A stretch of 64,000 nt of DNA from Kaistella solincola. GTDB taxonomy: Bacteria; Bacteroidota; Bacteroidia; Flavobacteriales; Weeksellaceae. Of the stretch, positions 53,881 through 61,700 are shown one piece after another (position 1 is the first letter of the stretch; the number at the start of each line of letters is the position of its first letter). The translations under genes were made by a program, and so were the position numbers. The DNA is taken from assembly GCF_000812875.1 (NCBI RefSeq), contig NZ_JSYK01000003.1:682001-746000 (forward strand), written 5' to 3'. Under the pieces are notes generated by a model. The model did not search any database and was not told the DNA's origin. It saw only the letters and a program-made list of their open reading frames with translations.

Positions 53881-54525
53881 ATGTGGAAAAAAATTAAAAA
53901 ATTCATTTACATTCTCATTTTAGCAAATATTCTCTTCATTGTTTGGGGGAAATTTTTCAATCCGCCAATAACTTTTACCCAAATTGGCGGGCTTGTAGAA
54001 TTTGGAAAACTGAAAAGAGATTATGTTTCGTACGACGAAATGGGAAGCAATGTGAAGAAAGCTGTTGTCGCAGCAGAAGACCAGAGTTTTTTTTCGCATA
54101 ATGGTTTTGATTATAAAGCTATTCAGAAAGCGATGGAGCACAACGAAAAAGGTAAAAAACTACGTGGTGGAAGTACAATTTCTCAACAAACAGCCAAGAA
54201 TATTTTCCTTTGGCAAGGCAGAAGTTGGATTCGTAAAGGTTGCGAAGCGGTTTATACTTTCATCATCGAACTGGTCTGGGGCAAAGAGGTGATTCTGGAA
54301 AGATACCTGAATTCCATCGAAATGGGACGTGGCGTTTTTGGTGTGGAAGCCGCATCAGAATATTATTTTAATAAATCATCCAAAAATCTGACAAAAAGCG
54401 AAGCTGCCTGGATTGCCACCATTCTACCAAACCCGAAAAAATACGACCCGAAAAATCCGTCTGCTTATCTGTCTAAAAAACACCGGTGGATCATGCGCCA
54501 AATGAATAATATCGCGCTAAAATAA
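53881..54525 (+). CDS. mtgA: Monofunctional peptidoglycan glycosyltransferase
   Basis: A 214-residue GT51 enzyme. An N-terminal membrane anchor (about 8-25) is followed by VVAAEDQSFFSHNGFDYKAI with the catalytic Glu, RGGSTISQQTAKNIFLWQGRSW and EVILERYLNSIEMGRGVFGVEAA. These are the conserved glycosyltransferase motifs that polymerise lipid II. There is no transpeptidase domain, which makes it MtgA. The next gene follows after 19 bases. Confidence 0.95.
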   Translation: MWKKIKKFIYILILANILFIVWGKFFNPPITFTQIGGLVEFGKLKRDYVSYDEMGSNVKKAVVAAEDQSFFSHNGFDYKAIQKAMEHNEKGKKLRGGSTISQQTAKNIFLWQGRSWIRKGCEAVYTFIIELVWGKEVILERYLNSIEMGRGVFGVEAASEYYFNKSSKNLTKSEAAWIATILPNPKKYDPKNPSAYLSKKHRWIMRQMNNIALK

Positions 54526-54544
54526 TTATCTTTACCGGAATATT

Positions 54545-56578
54545 ATGGCATTTGAATTTCGACATAAAGAGAGTTTCAGCACGGTTCTCATCAAATATTT
54601 CAGTTTCAAAAATGAGACGAAATCTTTTGAGCCGCTTACTGAAATTCTTCGAAGCGTTCGAAAAATCAATTTCCAGGAAGTGCTTGCATTTTTGCATGAA
54701 AACGAAGAAATCACCGATAATTTCTCCTACTATCTCAAAAATTTATTCGACGGAAAACCTTTTAATCTTTCCTTAACCGAAGCCAATATTTTATCGGAAA
54801 ATGCCTTTTATCCGGAACTCAAAAAGAGAATTCTGGATAAATTATTGCCGAATGTGGAAAACGAAGATACCGTGTGGTATTTGGTTGACAGTGTTTCGGT
54901 ACGGCCAAAAGCTGATTTGGAATTTTTTAAAAGCCTGGATCAGGATTCTTTCAGCGAGCTTTTCCGACTTTTAAAAATTGATGAGTTAAGCTTGAAAAAA
55001 AGCGTAAAAAGAGAACTTCTTTTTTCGCTGAATATTCTTTCCTGGCGGATTATAGGCAACGCCCTCGATGTTCAGGTGGTAAATATGGCGCCGGAATACC
55101 GGGATTTCGATAACCCGTTTGTGGCGCTTCAGAATGAAATTGATCTGCTGAATGAAAGTTACAAAGAAGATCCGGACTTTTTTCTGACTTCCAAAAGTGT
55201 GAACTACAAGCAGATCAGAATCTACATGAAACAGTGTTTTGATTTTGTTTCGCTGGCGTTCAAAAACTCTTCAAAATACGGTATTTCAGGCAAGATAAAT
55301 CAGGCTTTACTGAAAACACGCCAGCAGCTGCAGCGCATGTCCGACATTCTATCGATGATGGTTTTTGACAGCGAAGAAGATGTCATTAAAAATTCTAAAA
55401 AGCTCATATTCAAAATTTTAGAATATAAATCGCATAAAAATAATCTTCGCGAACTGATTTTGGACAGTACCACGCTGAAATCGCACCTTATTACTAATCA
55501 CACGGCGGAAACGGGCACCCATTATATCACTTCATCGCGAAAGGAATATCTGAAATTGCTGTGGAAAGCGAGCGCGGGTGGAATTATCATCGGTGCGTGC
55601 AGCATTTTGAAAATTTTGTACAGCGACCTGCCGAGCAGCGAATTTGGACACGCCGTAATCTATTCGCTTAACTATGCGATGTGTTTTGTCGTCATTTATC
55701 TGATGGGCTACACCATTGCCACCAAACAGCCGGCGATGACGGCGGCAACGATGGCGAAAGTGCTTTCTGACGGTAAAAACACCAAAAAGAACTATGTTGA
55801 TTTTGCGCATTTTGTTTCGAAACTTTTCCGCAGCCAGTTTATTGCTTTTGTCGGAAATGTTTTTGTAACCTTTGCGGCGGCGCTGGCAGTAATTTATGGC
55901 CTGGATGTTCTTTTCAATTACAATTATGGTTATGAAAAAGCCGATATGCTGTTTCATAACATCAATATGTTTGAATCGAAAGCATTGCTTCACGCGTCTA
56001 TAGCCGGGGTTTTTCTGTTCTTTTCGGGCATTATTTCCGGAAATGTTGGCAACAGTTCGGTGTTTTATCAGATTCCGAAAAGGATTGCCAAAAATCCACT
56101 TCTGAATTATTTTTTAGGTGAAAGAGTTTCCCGGAACCTGTCGGAATATTACGCCAGAAACTGCTCAGGAATCGTTTCTAATTTCTGGTTCGGTGTTTTT
56201 TTAGGCGTTACAGGACCGGTCGGAAAGTTCCTGGGACTTGATATTGATATCCGTCACATCACGTTCTCCACCGGAAATTTTGCAGCGGCTTTGTACGGAA
56301 AAGATTTTAATGTTGACTATTATACCTTTTGGATTTCCCTAATTACCGTGGGTTTAATCGGGTTTTTTAATTTTGCTGTAAGTTTCGCATTATCAATGAT
56401 TTTGGCGTTCCGTTCGCGGCAGATCAACAGCGATGAATTAAAAGAAATTTACCGGGAAATTATCCGGTATTTTATGAAAAATCCGTTTCGGTTTTTCCTG
56501 CCGATCCGTTCTACACTCGATGGCAGCGGACGGAAAATGGTGGAAAATACGGTGGTTACAAAACCAGAAGATCGCTAA
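54545..56578 (+). CDS. Gcr-type 'site-specific recombinase' family membrane protein
   Basis: A 677-residue protein matching the SpecificRecomb family (Neisseria Gcr). The first half is helical and soluble; the second half (from about residue 340) has several membrane helices, e.g. AVIYSLNYAMCFVVIYLMGYTIATKQPAMTAATMA and GIFLFFSGIISGN-like segments. No serine or tyrosine recombinase motif is visible, so the recombinase name should not be taken literally. It probably shares a transcript with mtgA. Its 3' end overlaps the convergent DUF721 gene by 23 bases. Confidence 0.82.
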   Translation: MAFEFRHKESFSTVLIKYFSFKNETKSFEPLTEILRSVRKINFQEVLAFLHENEEITDNFSYYLKNLFDGKPFNLSLTEANILSENAFYPELKKRILDKLLPNVENEDTVWYLVDSVSVRPKADLEFFKSLDQDSFSELFRLLKIDELSLKKSVKRELLFSLNILSWRIIGNALDVQVVNMAPEYRDFDNPFVALQNEIDLLNESYKEDPDFFLTSKSVNYKQIRIYMKQCFDFVSLAFKNSSKYGISGKINQALLKTRQQLQRMSDILSMMVFDSEEDVIKNSKKLIFKILEYKSHKNNLRELILDSTTLKSHLITNHTAETGTHYITSSRKEYLKLLWKASAGGIIIGACSILKILYSDLPSSEFGHAVIYSLNYAMCFVVIYLMGYTIATKQPAMTAATMAKVLSDGKNTKKNYVDFAHFVSKLFRSQFIAFVGNVFVTFAAALAVIYGLDVLFNYNYGYEKADMLFHNINMFESKALLHASIAGVFLFFSGIISGNVGNSSVFYQIPKRIAKNPLLNYFLGERVSRNLSEYYARNCSGIVSNFWFGVFLGVTGPVGKFLGLDIDIRHITFSTGNFAAALYGKDFNVDYYTFWISLITVGLIGFFNFAVSFALSMILAFRSRQINSDELKEIYREIIRYFMKNPFRFFLPIRSTLDGSGRKMVENTVVTKPEDR

Positions 56579-56849
56579 AATTTTCGGCACCGAATTTTTC
56601 CTGAAATTTGGCCAGATAAAAACTTTTTCGCAAGCGAAAATCATTTTTAAGCAATGGTGAATTTACCCTGATTTCCAAAATTTTGCGGTTTAAATTCACA
56701 GATTCAATTTCATTGAAAAGGTCGTCATTCAGATATTCGTGAAGCAAATCTTTCACTTCGAAAGCCAGCAATTTATCTTCAAAACCGTACAGCCTCGCAA
56801 AAGATTTTACGAGCTCGGAAGACTGATATTCGCGTTTCTTCTTTTTCAT
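56556..56849 (-). CDS. DUF721 (DciA-like) protein
   Basis: A 97-residue basic protein matching DUF721: REYQSSELVKSFARLYGFEDKL and the later LEIRVNSPLLKNDFRLRK. The related DciA loads replicative helicase in many bacteria. Its ATG overlaps the recF stop by 4 bases, and recF-dciA pairing is common in Bacteroidetes, which supports a role in DNA replication. Confidence 0.85.
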   Translation of the reverse strand: MKKKKREYQSSELVKSFARLYGFEDKLLAFEVKDLLHEYLNDDLFNEIESVNLNRKILEIRVNSPLLKNDFRLRKSFYLAKFQEKFGAENFSDLLVL

Positions 56850-57928
56850 TCGATTTCAAAAATTTTGCTTTCCTCGTTGATTCTTTTCACGATATTTTCC
56901 GTGCGTTCTTTGCTCGTGTCTGTGATGAAAATTTGGCCGAAATGTTCCTTATTTACGAGTTCAATTAATTGAGAAACGCGCGAATCGTCCAGTTTATCGA
57001 AAATGTCGTCCAATAAAAGAATTGGTGTTTTTCCAGTTAATGCTTTAATTCTGTTCATCTGCGAAAGTTTCAGCGCAATCAGGAAAGATTTTTGCTGTCC
57101 CTGGCTCGCGGTTTTCCGCATTGGCGAACCGTTCATTTCAAAAAGCAAATCATCTTTGTGAACACCTTTAGAAGTATAGGTTAAAACGCGGTCGCGGTCC
57201 AGATTTTCTTTAAGGATTTCTGGAAAATCTGCCTGAAAAAGGTCAGATTTATATTGAACGGAAACTTCCTCATTATCGTGCGAAATCACACGGTAATAAT
57301 TTTGTATAATCGGAATCATCAAGTCCGTAAACTGTTTTCTTTTTTCAAAAATCCGCGTTCCGAATTTGGTTAAAGGTTCATCATAAATTTCCAGGCTTTC
57401 AGCATCGAAAAATCTGTTTTTAGCAAAACTTTTTAAGAGTGAATTTCTTTGCTGAACCGTTTTCTGGTATTGAATTAAATTAAAAAGATAATCCGCATCC
57501 GTCTGAGAAATCATTGAATCCAAAAACTTCCGGCGGCTTTCTCCCGCGTCGGAAATTAGATTGGAATCGTATGGGGAAATTATGACGCTTGGTAAAAAAC
57601 CGATATGATCTGCAATGCGGTTGTAAATTTTGTCGTTTTTCTTCAGTATTTTTTTGGTTTCTTTCGGCTGCTGAATTTGAAGAATATTGTCTTTTTCACC
57701 ATCAAAAATTTCCGCCTCTAAGGCGAAAAAATCCTGATTTAGCTTAATGTTATTCAAATCCGTATTTCCCAGAAAACTTTTGGCAACCGAAAGATAATGC
57801 AGCGCGTCCAGAATATTGGTTTTTCCCACGCCGTTATTGCCCACAAAACAGTTGATTTGCGAGGAAAAATCGAAGTTTTGCGCCGAATGATTTTTAAAAT
57901 TAATTACTGAAAGTTTGCGGATGATCAT
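56846..57928 (-). CDS. recF: DNA replication and repair protein RecF
   Basis: A 360-residue SMC-like ATPase. Walker A is FVGNNGVGKTNILDALHYLS near residue 28; the signature GQQKSFLIALKLSQM and Walker B PILLLDDIFDKLDD are near the C-terminus. RecF promotes RecA loading at single-strand gaps. It overlaps the DUF721 gene and follows a UbiA-like membrane gene by 3 bases, forming a three-gene unit. Confidence 0.95.
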   Translation of the reverse strand: MIIRKLSVINFKNHSAQNFDFSSQINCFVGNNGVGKTNILDALHYLSVAKSFLGNTDLNNIKLNQDFFALEAEIFDGEKDNILQIQQPKETKKILKKNDKIYNRIADHIGFLPSVIISPYDSNLISDAGESRRKFLDSMISQTDADYLFNLIQYQKTVQQRNSLLKSFAKNRFFDAESLEIYDEPLTKFGTRIFEKRKQFTDLMIPIIQNYYRVISHDNEEVSVQYKSDLFQADFPEILKENLDRDRVLTYTSKGVHKDDLLFEMNGSPMRKTASQGQQKSFLIALKLSQMNRIKALTGKTPILLLDDIFDKLDDSRVSQLIELVNKEHFGQIFITDTSKERTENIVKRINEESKIFEIE

Positions 57929-57931
57929 TCG

Positions 57932-58690
57932 TCAAAAATACTTCATTAAAATGATAATTAAAAGCGGCAAACCCGAACACGTTTCCACCCAAAAAGAAAA
58001 GTAGGAATCTTTATTGGTTTTTTCGGAAAAATAAATAAGCAGAAAATTGCAGACTGACGTCAGAAAAAATGCAATGCAGAATAAAATTTCCAAAGAAAAT
58101 GCAGCTATTATTAAGCTTAAAAACACCAGAAAATAAGCAAAATATTTGGTGTTCTGCACACCGATTAAGCGCGGAAAAGTCACCACCGTGTCCGAGTCCA
58201 TATCACGGATGTCGAACGGTAATACCAACGCGGTAATAAATAACCAGCTTATCCAGAAAATTTCAGCATTAAATTCGGGTAAAATTAACCAGGAATTAAT
58301 TAAAGCCCAGGTTAAACCGACGTAAAAGATTTTAAAAAGTGGAATTTTACGCACAAAAAAGGTCAGAAAAGTGCTGTCGTATAAAAGTCCTAAAACTACG
58401 ATGATCAGCCATTTTATAAGTCGATTTTCATTGTGATTATAAAGAATTAAAATGGCAGAAAGAATGCCGCAAACCACGTTAAATGCTAAAATTCGGTAAA
58501 ATAATTTTCCGGCATTTTGATATTTGGTATAAAGATAGCCACTGAAGTAGGTGATAAATATTAAAAGAATGGTGGGAGCTTTAACCAGATTTTGCTCCAG
58601 CATAAAAAAAACAGCCAGCGAAGTTCCCATCACGGAAACGTAAATTTGACTGTCTATCACGTATTTTTTTAGTAAATTTAAAATCTGCAT
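57932..58690 (-). CDS. UbiA-like polytopic membrane protein
   Basis: A 252-residue protein with about eight helices. The segment LPFDIRDMDSDTVVTFPRLIG resembles the second Asp-rich motif of UbiA prenyltransferases. The first motif (NxxxDxxxD) is not recognisable: its place reads SGYLYTKYQNAGK. Catalysis is therefore doubtful. ATG 58690 is chosen; a TTG three codons upstream is part of the -7 box. It is first in the unit with recF and the DUF721 gene. Confidence 0.7.
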   Translation of the reverse strand: MQILNLLKKYVIDSQIYVSVMGTSLAVFFMLEQNLVKAPTILLIFITYFSGYLYTKYQNAGKLFYRILAFNVVCGILSAILILYNHNENRLIKWLIIVVLGLLYDSTFLTFFVRKIPLFKIFYVGLTWALINSWLILPEFNAEIFWISWLFITALVLPFDIRDMDSDTVVTFPRLIGVQNTKYFAYFLVFLSLIIAAFSLEILFCIAFFLTSVCNFLLIYFSEKTNKDSYFSFWVETCSGLPLLIIILMKYF

Positions 58691-58696
58691 TCCGTG

Positions 58697-58704
58697 CAAA
58701 TTTA
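58697..58704 (-). promoter_or_regulatory. -7 box of the UbiA-like/recF operon
   Basis: Minus-strand TAAATTTG ends 6 bases before ATG 58690. Its TTG is in frame with the gene, the same trap as at 21390. Confidence 0.65.
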
Positions 58705-58751
58705 ACCAATAAAACCTTTTAGTATCCTAAATTGGATTCAAGCACCATTAT

Positions 58752-61700
58752 ATGAAAAAATTCACCAAGATTCTCAGCCTTCTCATTTTTTTCGCTTTCT
58801 GCTCGGGACTTTTCGGGCAAAAATATTACGATGAACAATGGAAAAAAGTTGCCGAAAATTATAAGTCCGGAAAATACAAATCCAATTTACCACTCATTTT
58901 AGAAATCCAGAAGAAAGCTATGAAAGATGACAACACCGTTCAGCTTATACGCTCTTTGAAAGCGGAATTCAGCATTGTAAACCAAACTGGAGATGATGAA
59001 AATAATGACGCTGCAAGCCGGTTTTTTTCTAAACTTTCAACCTTTGGAAATGAGCTGAAAGGCGAGCAGAAGTTGGTTTATGAGGTGCTTTTAGGTGAAT
59101 TTTTCAGCGAATATTATGATGATAACTTGTGGCAAATAAATCAGCGTACAAATTTTAATTCGCAGGATTTTGCGCAAATAGAAACGTGGAGCAAACTTGA
59201 TTTTAAAAACTTTTTAAGCAAACATTTCGCGGAGCTTGAAACTAAAAACGCAGAATTAGCAAAAATTCCGCTTTCAAAATATCAGCAAATTTTCGACGAA
59301 TCTGAAAACGCGGAATATTTCCCGACTTTTTTTGAATGGAATGCTTTAAATGAAATTGAGTTTTTAAAAAGTAATGAACTTTTTACACCAAATGAATTAA
59401 AGGTAAACCAAGCGAAAATTTCCCAATTATATGCTGAGCTGATTCAAAAAAATACTGGCAATTCGAAGCTTTTTTTTCAACATCAAAAACTGGAAGACGA
59501 GTGTGAATTTACCAACTGTGAAAATAAAGAAGAACTGCTGCGAAATTTGTTGAATTCATCCACAGAAGGCGATTATAAAGTTGTGATTTATGGTGACCTT
59601 ATTCAGGAACTTACGGAAGAACAAAAGTTCAGCGAAGCATTGATTTTAATTAAAGAAGCAAAGCAAAAATTTGGAAAATCAAAGTTGATTAATCATATAT
59701 TAAATCAGGAAAACTCCATTACACAGCCGGTTTTATCGATTCATTACGAAACGCACATGCAAGCAAATTTGCCGATTCATTTTGTTGCTGAAGCTAAAAA
59801 CGTATCCCAATTTTCGCTGAATATTTATGAAGTGAAAAATGACGAGCAGAATTTTCTGCAATACGTCACCAATTCTTACGATAAAAACCGTTTTGCAGCG
59901 GTGAAAAAAACTTTAGTTCGGAAAGAAACCTACGCTTTGCCGATGCTGAATGATTTCAAAACGCATAAAACTTCACTCGAAATTAAGCCGCTTACCTCCG
60001 GAATTTATTTAGCAGAATATGTGGTTGATGGCGCCATTCAGCAAAATTTTTATTTTATCGCGACCAATTCACGCATTATTTTTAACAAAAAAAATGACCA
60101 AAAAGCAGCCAAAAACCAGCTGAAACTGGTGAGCCGCGAAAACGGAAAATCTTTGCCAAACAGCAGCTTAAAAATTTATGAATTTGTAGACAGAAAGACT
60201 GCGACAGCTTTCGATTCAAAAACCGACGGTTCCGCGATTTTCAATTTTCCGGTTTCTAAAAATCACCGTAATTACCGGTATTATTTGGTGCAGCAGCCGG
60301 CGACAAATGATTATAACTTGATGCAGGCCTACGGCGAAAACTATTATAATGAACCGAAAAAAGCAACACAACAAAATTTGGCGCAAATTTTTCTGGACCG
60401 CGCGATTTACCGGCCGGGGCAAACCGTTTATTTTAAAGTCATCAATACCAAATTGCTGCAGGAAAACGAGTCTGTAGCCGCTGGCATTTCACAAAAAATT
60501 ACTTTGCGCGACGCCAACGGTGAGGATGTTTCTACGCAAACTTTTACAACAAACGAATTTGGTTCTTACAACGGCAATTTCATTTTACCGAACGGAAAAT
60601 TAAACGGTCAGTTTTCGCTTCAGGTGAGAACGGATGATTTGGATCGTGAAGCAACAAAATATTTCGGAGTTGAAGAATATAAAAGACCAAAATTTGAAGT
60701 CACCATCGATCCGGTAAAAGACGAATATAAATATGGTCAAACCATCGAAATAAAAGGAAAAGCCGTCATGTTTTCCGGTGTTCCTCTCAGCAACGCTACC
60801 GTAAATTACGAGATTAAAAAACGCAATATCCGCTGGATGTACTTTTATTGGTTTCCTCGAGGAAACGATAACCAAAATTCGATTTTAGGTGAGGTGAAAA
60901 CCAACGAAAAAGGGGAGTTTACCATTAGAGTTGCGCTTGAAAAAGATGAAACTTTAAAGGGAATTCAAATTGATAATTACGAAATTAATGCTTCGGTCAC
61001 TGACATCAATGGTGAAACGCAATCAGCTACCGAAAATGTGAAAGTTGCATCAGTTTCGCATTATATTAAAGCTGATGAAATTAAAGATTCTTTTACAGAT
61101 GAACCCGTAAAAATTAAGGTTGAAACCAAAAATTATAACGACCAGAATTTAGCGAAATCATACCACGTAAAACTGTCAAAGCTTGAAGGTGAAGAAAGAA
61201 TTTTCCGTTCAAACTTTGAAAATGAGATTCAGAATTTACCGAAATTTTCAAAAGCAGAATTCGTTCAGAAGTTTCCTCACGATTATTTTTCAGTCGAAGA
61301 AAAAGAAGCCAAAACTAAAAAAGTGGTTATTGAAAAGACGCAAGAACCAACCCAAGATAAGGAACAAATTTTAAATCTTGGTTCCTTAGCTGCCGGAAAG
61401 TATAAGCTCGAACTTTATAATATTGAAGAAAAAGACACGATTAAAACCCAAAAAATATTTGAAGTTTTCGATAAAAGATTTTTAACCGATTCGCAAAAAC
61501 CTTTCCTGAAAGTTCTTCAGCCAAAGCTGGAATACGGCAGGAATGAAAAAGCGAAAATTTACGTTTATTCTGCTGTGCCGGATGCTTTGGTAAATATTTA
61601 CCTTCAAAACGGAAATGGAGAAACGGTGACCGAGCAAAAATCTCTAAAAAACGGAGTTTTAGCATATGAAGTTGCTTTTCCGACAGATGAAAGTATTAAC

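Noticed and set aside
54545..56578. Mobile element because of the recombinase annotation
   Set aside because: No terminal repeats, no catalytic recombinase motif, and the protein is membrane-embedded between housekeeping genes.
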